In this document: positions 33,026-41,169 of the stretch, one piece after another
Position numbering within the stretch: the first letter of the stretch is position 1
Layout of the letters: each line of letters opens with the position of its first letter
The notes under the pieces: generated by a model
Database searches by the model: none
Seen by the model: only the letters and a program-made list of their open reading frames with translations
Told to the model about the DNA's origin: nothing
DNA from: Streptomyces sp. NBRC 109706
GTDB taxonomy: Bacteria > Actinomycetota > Actinomycetes > Streptomycetales > Streptomycetaceae
Direction: 5' to 3'
DNA length: 64,000 nt
NCBI RefSeq assembly: GCF_000974485.1
Contig: NZ_BBOM01000010.1
Span: 186,001-250,000, forward strand
Position numbers and translations under genes: made by a program

Positions 33026-34273
33026 GTGTATCCGGGCTATCTGAACGTGGGCTGCAACGAGATCATCAACAACGAGCGCGCCGCGACCTACGCGGCAGAG
33101 TATGGGATCCAGCTGAACTGCGACCGGTGCGAGGCTCTGCCGGAGGTGCTGGGGCATGCCCCGTACAGCAACCCGGCGGCGGATGACGCGCCCTGGTATG
33201 ACCCGATCGTGCCGGAGTCGGTGGAATTCCTCGGCGTGTGGTCGAACTCGGGGATCGACGGGTTGGGGATGTCGACCCTCACCCAGGGCTCGCAGGAACG
33301 CTCGCAGGGTGGCGGCGTGCCGGGCGCGCCGCGGCGCGCGGCGCGGGACATGACCGTGGTGATGACGCTGGTTGCCGCCTCGGAGTGTGCCCTGGTGTAC
33401 GGGTTGGGCTGGTTGTCGCGGGCGCTGGGCGGGGACTCGTGCTCGGCCGGGTGCCGGGGCATGGAGATGGCGGTGTTCGCCTGCTGCCCGACCGCGCCGG
33501 ATGACGGGTCGCTGCGGTACCTGTACGACGTCGGGGTGGCGCGGGGGGTGCAGTCCGGGGCGCGGCAGTACGCGGGTGACGGCCTGGTGTTGTTGCAGGT
33601 GACGGTCAACCTGTTCGCGGGCAACCCCTGGATCTACAGCGATCCGCTCGCTGGGGAGGAGTGGGTGCCGCTGGGTGGCGGGGAGTTGGTGCGGCAGGAC
33701 CCGGACCAGGTGTACCAGCGGTGTCTGGAGCCGGAGCCGTGCGCGACTGATCCGCTGTGTCCGCCGCCGATCCTGCCGCCGGCTCCACCGGCGCCGGTCT
33801 CGCCGTGCTACGGCATGGGCGTTGCGGAGTTCCGGGTGACCCGGCTGTCGGTCGCGGCGGATGAGTATCCGGCGTGGACGACGCTGGTCCCGGTGATCGA
33901 GGTGGAGCCGGGCGGGGCCGACATGCGCAGGTTGCTGGTCAGGTTCTGGGCCAACCCGGCTGGCGGCGAGTGTGGCGTGGATGAGTTGGACCCGTGCGAC
34001 TCGTGCGGCGATGCCAACGTTTCCTATGTGCCGGCGGAGTCGGTGTTGACGATCGACGGCCGCACGGAGCGTTCCCAGATCGCGTGCGAGACGGAGTTCG
34101 TCGGCACGGCATTGGCGCGGCCGGACCTGTATGGGCAGCAGGGTGGCCTCTACAGGTATCCGTATTTCCCTTGCCCGTCCGGGCTGTGTGTGGAGGTGTG
34201 GTCCCTCGCCACGGACACGTCGGAGGACGCGCGGGCGCGGGTGCTGCTGGTGCCCAGGACGGACGTGATCTGA
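33026..34273 (+). CDS. Minor tail protein (distal-tail-like)
   Basis: 415 aa from a GTG two bases after the tape measure stop. It begins YPGYLNVGCNEIINNERAATYA and has a central VSPESVEFLG-type strand region, MTVVMTLVAASECALVYGLGWL, then a Pro-rich hinge (CPPPILPPAPPAPVSPC) and a beta-rich C-terminal domain with 18 cysteines overall (DPCDSCGD, FPCPSGLC). Position directly after the tape measure is that of Dit-type baseplate proteins in siphoviruses. Confidence 0.65.
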   Translation: MYPGYLNVGCNEIINNERAATYAAEYGIQLNCDRCEALPEVLGHAPYSNPAADDAPWYDPIVPESVEFLGVWSNSGIDGLGMSTLTQGSQERSQGGGVPGAPRRAARDMTVVMTLVAASECALVYGLGWLSRALGGDSCSAGCRGMEMAVFACCPTAPDDGSLRYLYDVGVARGVQSGARQYAGDGLVLLQVTVNLFAGNPWIYSDPLAGEEWVPLGGGELVRQDPDQVYQRCLEPEPCATDPLCPPPILPPAPPAPVSPCYGMGVAEFRVTRLSVAADEYPAWTTLVPVIEVEPGGADMRRLLVRFWANPAGGECGVDELDPCDSCGDANVSYVPAESVLTIDGRTERSQIACETEFVGTALARPDLYGQQGGLYRYPYFPCPSGLCVEVWSLATDTSEDARARVLLVPRTDVI

Positions 34274-34274
34274 C

Positions 34275-36674
34275 ATGGCTGTCCTCCTCGACCCCACCGG
34301 GCCGGTGTCGCCGCTGCTGCCGGTCGGCACCCGCCTTTCGCAGGGGCGGGTGCATCAGCAGGCCGCGGTCGATCCGGTCACCGGCGAGGTGTATGTCACG
34401 CAGGTGGTGGACGGTGGGCGGCAACTGGCCGGCGAGGACGCCCCGGTATCCGGCGCGGCGCGGGCAGCGCGCGGCGACCTGGCGATCAGCCGCGTCTCCC
34501 CCGACGGCGACCTGCTGGGCAGCATGTACGTGCGGCGCTTCGACCACGGCTCGGGCCTGGGCGTCGAGTGGGTGGGCGAGCAGCTGCACCTGTGGACTGG
34601 CTACGACGCGGCTGAGGTCGCGGAGGGCCGCAACGCCCACGGGCGCTTGGTTGCCCGGTTCCCGTTCCAGGACGGTGCGGTGCTGGATGTCGGGGCGCCG
34701 GAGGTCGAGGTGTTCGATCCGGTGCCGGGGGCGCGGTCGATCACCCCGGGCTTGGACCTGGCGCACGGCCAGGTCGGCGCCCGCTACTCGGCCGGCGGCG
34801 AGTTGCGGTACCGCGTGTGGAGCCATGAGGCGTTCGTGGCCCACGAGTTCGACGATCCGCTATGGGACGCCCCCTTCCCTGACGGCGCAGCATCGGACTA
34901 CCAGGCGTGGACGCTGTTCGGGGAGTACATCTACCAGCACCACGGCACCGGCTACAGCGACAGCAACCCGGGCGGCAACGCCCGGTTCGTCATCGTCTCC
35001 CTGCGCACCGGCACGGTAGTGCGCAACGTGCCCAACGAGCACCACGAGGAGTTGGAGTACCGCGAGGCGGAGGCCATCGGCGTCCTGGCGAGCGGGCCGC
35101 TGGCGGCCGACGGGCCCCGCCTGTTCTTCGGGTTCGCGGTCGGCGCCGCCGGTGAGCGCGGGGTGGCGCTGTACGCGACCGAACCCGAGCCGGGCCCCGG
35201 CACCTTCATATCCGCCGTGCCAGCCCCGTCCGGCGCCGGTATCGAGCTGACGGTCGCGATCCAGGACCCGGCCAGCGTGGTGACGTGGCGCGTCACCCGC
35301 CCCGGCGGACATCTGTTGTTCGCCGGGACGGGCGCGGAGGCCGAGGCGATCGACTGGCCATCAACGATGCTGGACACGGCGCCGCCACGGTGTACGCCGA
35401 CACACTACGTCCTCACCATCGAACGCGTCGGCCAAGCGCCGCAGACCCTCACCACCGAGGAGATCACCTACACGCCGCCGGGCGGCTGCGGCACAGTCGC
35501 GCCGGTCGCCGGCGGCGCCAACGTGCTGGGCTGCGCAGGCGAGTATGCGGCGCGGGTCCACTGGCGCGGCGGCGCACTGGAGTTGCCGCTGCAACTCCTC
35601 GACGACGCCGATGCGATGGAGTGGTCCCGCACCGAGCGGGACGTGGCAGACGCGTCGGTCACCATCCCCAAGGGCGCGCACCCGGACTGCTGCACGGAGG
35701 TGCAGCAGATCCACCCCTGGGTGCACGAGCTGTCGATCTACCGGGCGGATGACCGCACACCGATCTGGCAGGGCCCGATCACCCGGGTGCGCTCCCGCCG
35801 CGGGGAAATCGTCATCGAGGCGCAGGACGTCACTGCCTGGCTGGAGCAGCTGGTCAACACCTACCGCGTCGGCTACACCACGGCGACACCGGACGCCCAG
35901 GGGCGCCGTCGCGGCACGATCGCCTACATCGCGGCCAACCATCTCAGGCTGAACATGATCGAGTCGGCGCTGTCTGACCCTGCGGATTACGCGGGGATCA
36001 TGCAGCACCTGGTGGTGCGTGAGGACGGCCTGCCCACCATCAAGGTCGAGCGCGACGGATCAACGAACGACGCGATCTGGACGGTGCCGATGGCGGACGC
36101 CTGGCGGGAGTGGACCAAACGCGGCCTGACCTGGACCACCGTGGGCAGGTCGATCGTGCTGCGTGGCTCACCGACCGAGCAGACGATCCCGCAGGCCCGC
36201 CTGACCATGGATGATTTCGCCGGCGACGTGGAGATCATCCGCGACGGCCTGGAGGCTGCCACCTACGCATTCGCCACGACCCAACGACCGGGCAGCCAGG
36301 ACATCTCCGAGGGTGTGACGGTCGGCACCGGCCGCACGGGGACGCCGTACGGGCGGCTGGATCGGATCGTCGTGGTCGATGAGGACGACCCGGACCCGGC
36401 CGACCTGGAGCGCGCCGCGCGGGAGGAACTGTCAGGCCGCTACCCGGCGCCAATGGTGATCTCCATGCCGGCCGACGCGCAACTCGCCCCCGACGCACCG
36501 ATCACGGTGCGGCAGCTGGTGCCCGGGGAGCGCATCGACGTGACCGGCGACGAGTGCTGGCGCATCCAGCGAGGGTTCCGACTCACCGACGTGCGCGGGG
36601 TGTGGCAGTCCGGGGTGGAGCGGATCTCGATCGGCCTGGTGCCGCTCGGCGATACGGAGGTGCCGACGGGTTGA
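34275..36674 (+). CDS. Tail protein: N-terminal beta-propeller fused to Gp37-like tail domain
   Basis: 799 aa. Residues 1-310 look like a receptor-binding beta-propeller (P68 RBP/TagC or helveticin-like pattern: HQQAAVDPVTGEVYVTQVV, GDLAISRVSPDGDLLGSMYV, FDHGSGLGVEWVGEQLHLWTG). Residues about 430-799 match the Siphovirus ReqiPepy6 Gp37-like family (ALELPLQLLDDADAMEWSR, SIYRADDRTPIWQGPITRV, EIVIEAQDVTAWLEQLVNTY). A short Ig-like segment joins them. Probable host-recognition or tail-tip component. The stop codon TGA is contributed by the end of the inserted TnpB element, so the original C-terminus may have been slightly longer. Confidence 0.72.
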   Translation: MAVLLDPTGPVSPLLPVGTRLSQGRVHQQAAVDPVTGEVYVTQVVDGGRQLAGEDAPVSGAARAARGDLAISRVSPDGDLLGSMYVRRFDHGSGLGVEWVGEQLHLWTGYDAAEVAEGRNAHGRLVARFPFQDGAVLDVGAPEVEVFDPVPGARSITPGLDLAHGQVGARYSAGGELRYRVWSHEAFVAHEFDDPLWDAPFPDGAASDYQAWTLFGEYIYQHHGTGYSDSNPGGNARFVIVSLRTGTVVRNVPNEHHEELEYREAEAIGVLASGPLAADGPRLFFGFAVGAAGERGVALYATEPEPGPGTFISAVPAPSGAGIELTVAIQDPASVVTWRVTRPGGHLLFAGTGAEAEAIDWPSTMLDTAPPRCTPTHYVLTIERVGQAPQTLTTEEITYTPPGGCGTVAPVAGGANVLGCAGEYAARVHWRGGALELPLQLLDDADAMEWSRTERDVADASVTIPKGAHPDCCTEVQQIHPWVHELSIYRADDRTPIWQGPITRVRSRRGEIVIEAQDVTAWLEQLVNTYRVGYTTATPDAQGRRRGTIAYIAANHLRLNMIESALSDPADYAGIMQHLVVREDGLPTIKVERDGSTNDAIWTVPMADAWREWTKRGLTWTTVGRSIVLRGSPTEQTIPQARLTMDDFAGDVEIIRDGLEAATYAFATTQRPGSQDISEGVTVGTGRTGTPYGRLDRIVVVDEDDPDPADLERAAREELSGRYPAPMVISMPADAQLAPDAPITVRQLVPGERIDVTGDECWRIQRGFRLTDVRGVWQSGVERISIGLVPLGDTEVPTG

Positions 36675-36800
36675 CTTCCTCCCCCGCCTAAAGGCGGGGG
36701 ATTCCAGCGGTCGCCCGCTGGGTTTCCTGCTTCACCAACGACCGCCCCGTCCGGGAGGACTCCCGTTGAGGTCTTACACCGTCTCCACAGGCAGACGCCG
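36671..36800 (-). ncRNA. Predicted omega RNA (reRNA) overlapping the tnpB 3' end
   Basis: By the known organisation of TnpB elements, the guide RNA is made from the tnpB 3' end through the right-end hairpin, and the guide is the flanking DNA beyond the element. Here the hairpin 36681-36700 and GTCAA terminus are visible, so the guide would read the 3' end of the tail gene (complement of about 36651-36670). The 5' limit is a guess. Confidence 0.45.
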
Positions 36801-37896
36801 CCAGCCCGGCGGCCAGGATGTTGCGTGCCGCGTTCACGTCACGGTCATGCGCCGTGCCGCACTCGCACGTCCACTCGCGGACGTTGAGCGGCATCTTCGC
36901 CGTGACCGTGCCGCAGGCCCCGCACAGCTTGCTGGAGGGGAACCAGCGGTCGATCACGACGAGTTCACGCCCGTACCAGGCGCACTTGTACTCCAGCATG
37001 GAGCGCAGTTCCGTCCACGATGCGTCCGAGATAGCGCGCGCCAGGGAATGACTCTTCAGCAGGTTGCGGACCGACAGGTCCTCGATCACGACCACTTGGT
37101 TCTCATGGACGAGTCGAGTCGACAGCTTGTGCAGGAAGTCACGACGCCGGTCGACGATCCGCGCATGGACCTTGGCCACCTTGCGCCGGGCCTTCTCCCG
37201 GTTCGCCGATCCCTTCGCCTTGCGGCACAGCTCACGCTGTGCCTTCGCCAGGCGCGCCCGGTCCCGCCGTTCATGCCGGGGATTGGCGATCTTCTCCCCG
37301 GTGGACAGGGTCACCAGCGAGGTGATGCCCGCGTCGATGCCGACCGCCGCCGTGGTGGGCCGTGCCGGGGTAATGGTGTCCTCGCACAGCAGGGACACGA
37401 ACCAACGTCCGGCACTGTCGCGAGAGACGGTCACCGTCGTCGGTACCGAACCTTCGGGAAGCGGACGCGACCAACGGATATCCAACGGCTCGGCCATCTT
37501 CGCCAGCGTCAGCTTCCCGTCGCGCCACTTGAAGGCGCTGCGGGTGTACTCGGCCGACGCGCGGGACTTCTTCCGGCTCTTGTACCGGGGGTACTTCGCC
37601 CGCTTGGCGAAGAAGTTGGCGAACGCCGTCTGAAGATGTCTGAGCGCCTGCTGGAGCGGGACGGAGGACACCTCCCTCAGGAAGGCGAGTTCCTCGGTCT
37701 TCTTCCACTCCGTGAGCGCGGTCGAGGACTGCACGTAGGAGACACGGCGGTGTTCGCCGTACCACGCGCGAGTGCGCTCCTCCAGCGCCTTGTTGTACAC
37801 GAGACGGACGCAGCCGAACGTGCGCGACAGCTCAGCTGCCTGCTCGTCCGTGGGGTAAAAGCGGTACCGAAAAGCCCGCTTGACCTGCTGCGTCAT
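36688..37896 (-). CDS. tnpB: RNA-guided endonuclease TnpB
   Basis: 402 aa, full length. N-terminal YRFYPTDEQ and FGCVRLVYN are typical. The split RuvC nuclease is intact: VGIDAGIT (Asp188), VVIEDLSVRNL (Glu272), and HDRDVNAARNI (third Asp at 351/353). The zinc finger CGACGT ... CECG (Cys 325, 328, 344, 346) is complete. TnpB cleaves DNA matching its omega RNA guide next to a TTGA(T)-like motif, promoting retention of its element. It has no tnpA partner. It lies antisense to the tail operon and may affect read-through to the genes after 38058. Confidence 0.93.
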   Translation of the reverse strand: MTQQVKRAFRYRFYPTDEQAAELSRTFGCVRLVYNKALEERTRAWYGEHRRVSYVQSSTALTEWKKTEELAFLREVSSVPLQQALRHLQTAFANFFAKRAKYPRYKSRKKSRASAEYTRSAFKWRDGKLTLAKMAEPLDIRWSRPLPEGSVPTTVTVSRDSAGRWFVSLLCEDTITPARPTTAAVGIDAGITSLVTLSTGEKIANPRHERRDRARLAKAQRELCRKAKGSANREKARRKVAKVHARIVDRRRDFLHKLSTRLVHENQVVVIEDLSVRNLLKSHSLARAISDASWTELRSMLEYKCAWYGRELVVIDRWFPSSKLCGACGTVTAKMPLNVREWTCECGTAHDRDVNAARNILAAGLAASACGDGVRPQRESSRTGRSLVKQETQRATAGIPRL

Positions 37897-38010
37897 GCCT
37901 CACATTCTATCAACTTCCCTGTCAGCGCCGGGCGTTGGCTGTTGGCCGGTGGACGCCGGTCCGCCCTGGCGGCGAACCGGCTTTCCCTGCCCTGCTCCGC
38001 AGGAGCTTCG

Positions 38011-38042
38011 TTTCCTCCCCGACCTGAAGGCCGGGGTATCCA
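38011..38042 (-). repeat. Second right-end-like hairpin upstream of tnpB
   Basis: Read on the minus strand, TGGATACCCCGGCCTTCAGG then TCGGGGAGGAA aligns base by base with the true right end (TGGAATCCCCCGCCTTTAGG then CGGGGGAGGAA) but ends ACGAA instead of GTCAA. Either a decayed end of an earlier TnpB element or part of this element's left end. The neighbouring GCTCCGCAGGAGC hairpin (37994-38006) is also palindromic. Confidence 0.55.
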
Positions 38043-38057
38043 CGAAGGAAGGCGCCG

Positions 38058-38264
38058 ATGAGCGGGAGTTTGGTGCCGGGGCAGCGATCGGCGCAGGACC
38101 CGCAGCGCGCGGCTGGGTACGCGGTGCGGGCGATGGGACGCGGCTCCCGGCCACAGGCCGGTCTGTCGAGCGTGATGTGGCTGACGATCAAGGGCCGCCG
38201 TATGCGGCTCACCGTGGGCGAGGACGGCCGGGAGCGGCTGGAGAGCATGGAGGGAGACGGCTGA
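38058..38264 (+). CDS. Small tail-operon protein
   Basis: 68 aa, basic N-terminus (PGQRSAQDPQRAAGYAVRAMGRGSRPQ) then a short beta motif (SVMWLTIKGRRMRLTVGEDGRERL). GGAAGG precedes the ATG, just outside the TnpB element, so the insertion spared its RBS. The stop overlaps the next start (TGATG). Function unknown; its position within the tail genes suggests a minor virion or assembly role. Confidence 0.6.
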   Translation: MSGSLVPGQRSAQDPQRAAGYAVRAMGRGSRPQAGLSSVMWLTIKGRRMRLTVGEDGRERLESMEGDG

Positions 38265-40132
38265 TGGGTGTGCCGTGTGGGTGCGGCGGCGGGCAGGTCA
38301 CGGTGTCGGGTATCGCCCCGATCTACGTGAACCGATCCGGGGTACGGCCGGTGGACTACCAGGTGGGGATCGGGCCGCCCGGGGCCGATCCGTGTCAGGC
38401 GATCACGGACTGTGTGCACCTGGGACCCGGGCTCGTGCGGGACGAGGGCACCGGCGCCATCCAGGCGTTCCTGTCCCGCGATGCGGGCAACACGCTGCAC
38501 TTCGGGACCGACGGCGGGCTGAAGAACCTGGAGGGCGGCGAACCTTCCCCTGATGAGTGCCGGGTGACGGTCGACTCACTGCCCGAGGCCGACCTGATCG
38601 GTGCCAAAGCGTTGGCCGGCCTCCACAACCCCTACAGCTCGCCGTACGGGCTGGAGTACTGCCTGGCCAACCGGATCGACCTGATCCACTACATCGTCGG
38701 CACCACCGCTGACGGGGTCGGCGTGGTGTCGGACTACTGGGCGATGGAGATGGTGACCCGCCGCTCCAGCATCTACGTCGACACCCCGATCGCCCTCCTC
38801 AACTCCGCCACAGTCAAGACCGCCTACAACTACGCCGGCAACGTAGACGATCCGGTCTCCCATACTCCGACGAGCCGATCTGACCGGGGCGGAGGCTGGT
38901 ACGGGTGGCTCGCCCAGCGCTACCACCAGCCGTTGGCCGAGGATTTCCTGCGCACCATCAACGGCCGGGCGATCGCGGTGATGGCGTGCGTGCCGTCCGG
39001 GGCCACCGTTGGTTCGGAGGCGCACCACGTGCAGGGCGCGATCCGCGCCGCGATGCAGACCTGCACGCAGGACTCCGTGATGATCGCCGTGGCCGAGATC
39101 CCCAACGCCACCACGGTCCTCAACGCCGGCATCACGCCGATCATGATGCCGGACGGGCAGAACCCGCCCGCGACGTGGGGCGTGGACACCCTGCCGTACC
39201 CGCCCGCCGATCTCACCGCGGCCGGCATCGGCTGGATCATCCTGTCCGACCACTACACGGACGCGGTGATCTCGGCCTACGTGGACGCAGGGCTGAGCGT
39301 CATCCTCATGGGCAACTCCCGCCACGAGCAGCGCCCCCGCGAACAGGCGCTGGGAGTGCGCGGCGTGATGGGCCTGGACCCGGTGTACTACCGAGCCGGG
39401 CGCGGCGCCCCCAGCTACGTGGGCGAGTACGACCCGATAGGGCTGCGCCGCCCCGGGGTCGGGCAGCTGACGCACCGCACCGACCAGCACGGCGTGATCG
39501 ACAACGCCGGCCTGGTCCGTGGCCGACCCAAGGCCGAGGGGCAGGGCCTGATCCTGCCGCCAGGGTTCGGCGGCGGCCTCGGGCGGCCGAGCGTGCTGTG
39601 CGGCTGGGAGTCCGACGGCACCCCGGCGCCGGCGTCGTACCGCATCACCTACGACTGCCGGTGGAACACGCTCGCCCCGGACTCAGCCGGCCGCGCCAAG
39701 ATGTCGCTGCTGTTTGGGGCGTTGACCGACGAGAGCACGCTGGCCTACCCGCAGGACAACCCGGACCTGAACCCGGCCGGCTACCCGGACGGGCAGGTCA
39801 CCATGTACCGCGCGTTCCAACGCCAGTCCGGGGAGATCGGGATCGCGAAATGGGGCGCGCCTGGCGAGACCATCACCTACCTCGCGACGCTCGACACCCC
39901 GCCGATCGCCGCCGGGTTCTGGAGCACGTACACGATCGAGGTCAGCGGCGACCAGATCGTGTTCTCCCGCGAGCTGACGGACGGCACCACCTACTCGGTG
40001 ACGGCGGCCGATGACCAGTACCGCGGGCCGTACATGTACATCGAGAAGGAAGAGACGTTCGTCGGCGCGAGTGGCGACGAGCCGAACGAGTTCGAGGGAG
40101 AGTTCCGCAACGTGGACAGGGTGGCACTGTGA
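38264..40132 (+). CDS. GDPD-like minor tail protein
   Basis: 622 aa from ATG 38264 (TGATG overlap); the longer frame to 37880 runs into the inserted element. The N-terminus (VPCGCGGGQVTVSGIAPIYV) is tail-like. Residues about 115-380 resemble a glycerophosphodiester phosphodiesterase TIM barrel (DLIGAKALAGLHNPYSS, VSDYWAMEMVTRRS, VIMMPDG-like and GWIILSDHYTDAVISAYVD repeats), though I cannot confirm the canonical HR...E/D catalytic set. The C-terminal ~190 residues form a lectin-like beta domain (YRITYDCRWNTLAP ... YTIEVSGDQIVFSREL). Such domains on tails may degrade or bind teichoic-acid-like wall polymers during entry. Confidence 0.62.
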   Translation: MGVPCGCGGGQVTVSGIAPIYVNRSGVRPVDYQVGIGPPGADPCQAITDCVHLGPGLVRDEGTGAIQAFLSRDAGNTLHFGTDGGLKNLEGGEPSPDECRVTVDSLPEADLIGAKALAGLHNPYSSPYGLEYCLANRIDLIHYIVGTTADGVGVVSDYWAMEMVTRRSSIYVDTPIALLNSATVKTAYNYAGNVDDPVSHTPTSRSDRGGGWYGWLAQRYHQPLAEDFLRTINGRAIAVMACVPSGATVGSEAHHVQGAIRAAMQTCTQDSVMIAVAEIPNATTVLNAGITPIMMPDGQNPPATWGVDTLPYPPADLTAAGIGWIILSDHYTDAVISAYVDAGLSVILMGNSRHEQRPREQALGVRGVMGLDPVYYRAGRGAPSYVGEYDPIGLRRPGVGQLTHRTDQHGVIDNAGLVRGRPKAEGQGLILPPGFGGGLGRPSVLCGWESDGTPAPASYRITYDCRWNTLAPDSAGRAKMSLLFGALTDESTLAYPQDNPDLNPAGYPDGQVTMYRAFQRQSGEIGIAKWGAPGETITYLATLDTPPIAAGFWSTYTIEVSGDQIVFSRELTDGTTYSVTAADDQYRGPYMYIEKEETFVGASGDEPNEFEGEFRNVDRVAL

Positions 40133-41151
40133 GGGTTGTTGCGTCGGTGCACTTCGCGGCACCACACCGGATGGCCGGCAGCGAGACGATGCTGCACACC
40201 ATGATGCGGTCCGTGGCCGAGGCCGGGCACGAGGCGCACGTTGTCGTCTCCGACCTACCCGACGCCCCACCAACGTGGGAGTACCAGGGCGTGACGGGGC
40301 ACTCCCGCCGTGGGGTGGCTGAGGCGACGCGGTTCCTGCGGCAGCTGCGGCCGGACGTGATCGTGACGCACCACCAGAACGCCATCCAGGGCATCATGGA
40401 GGCGCGCCGGCTGGGCGTGCAGTCCGTGTTCATCCAGCACAACTCGTTCGGCCTCAACCGGCAGATCCTCGCACTGCGCCCGGACCTGACGGTGTTCAAC
40501 ACGGAGTGGATCAAGGCGATGTGGGGCCAGCAGGCCGGCCGCAGCATCGTGATCCACCCACCGGTGCGGGCCGACGACCACGCGACCACCCCGGGCAACC
40601 ACGTCACCCTCATCAACCTCAACCGGCACAAAGGCGTCGACCTGTTCTACAGGCTCGCTCGCCATTTCCCCCACCAGCCGTTCCTGGGTGTGCATGGGGG
40701 ACACGGGCAGCAGATCGTGCACGGCGCCCCACCGAACGTTCGGATCATCCCGCAGACCAACAACATGCGCGACGACGTGTGGGCCCGCACCCGCGTGCTC
40801 CTCGTCCCCTCGGTGTACGAGTCGTACGGCATGGTCGCAGCCGAGGCCCTGTGCTCCGGCATCCCCGTGATGGCCAACGCCACCCCTGGCCTCCAGGAGT
40901 GCCTGGGCGCGGCCGGGATCTGGCCGGGCGGGGTGCGGGCCGTGACCCAGCCGGTGCCCTCCAACATCGTCCACACCAGCGCGGGGGCCCTCGCGCAGTG
41001 GGTGGCGATCCTGCGCCGCCTGCTGACTGACCACGAGGAGTGGGAGCGGGTCTCGGCCGTGTGCCGGCAGCGGTCGGCCGAGCTGGCCCCTGGGCCGGAG
41101 ATGGCCCGCTGGGTCGCCGAGCTGGAGGCGATGGCGCCCGCCAAGGCGTGA
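40129..41151 (+). CDS. Phage-encoded GT4-type glycosyltransferase
   Basis: 340 aa GT-B fold enzyme. The N-terminal domain has FAAPHRMAGSETMLHTMMRS (acceptor-side loop) and DVIVTHHQNAI. The C-terminal nucleotide-sugar domain has LINLNRHKGVDLFYRLA, NNMRDDVWARTRVLLVPSVYESYGMVAAEAL (E-x7-E-like signature) and GIPVMANATPGLQE. No signal peptide, so it acts in the cytoplasm. GTGA overlap with the tail gene ties its expression to virion proteins; glycosylation of tail or capsid proteins is the likeliest role, as known for some actinophages. Modification of host wall polymer is the alternative. Donor sugar unknown. Confidence 0.82.
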   Translation: MRVVASVHFAAPHRMAGSETMLHTMMRSVAEAGHEAHVVVSDLPDAPPTWEYQGVTGHSRRGVAEATRFLRQLRPDVIVTHHQNAIQGIMEARRLGVQSVFIQHNSFGLNRQILALRPDLTVFNTEWIKAMWGQQAGRSIVIHPPVRADDHATTPGNHVTLINLNRHKGVDLFYRLARHFPHQPFLGVHGGHGQQIVHGAPPNVRIIPQTNNMRDDVWARTRVLLVPSVYESYGMVAAEALCSGIPVMANATPGLQECLGAAGIWPGGVRAVTQPVPSNIVHTSAGALAQWVAILRRLLTDHEEWERVSAVCRQRSAELAPGPEMARWVAELEAMAPAKA

Positions 41152-41169
41152 GCGTGTCCGGGTGCGCGC

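Larger units (their letters stand above)
36671..38042 (-). mobile_element. IS200/IS605-type element carrying tnpB only
   Basis: The right end on the minus strand is a hairpin (36681-36700, CCCCCGCC / GGCGGGGG) followed by GGAAGTCAA, fitting the TCAA-type right end of this superfamily, so the boundary is about 36670/36671. The left end is less certain: TTGATAGAATG lies just upstream of tnpB (about 37907-37917), but a second right-end-like hairpin at 38017-38036 suggests the insertion, or a nested remnant, reaches about 38042. No tnpA is present, so movement would need a transposase in trans. Confidence 0.65.

Noticed and set aside
37880..38263. N-terminal extension of the GDPD-like tail protein through the TnpB element end
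   Set aside because: The frame happens to be open across the insertion, but the TGATG overlap and the 38058 gene show the true start at 38264.
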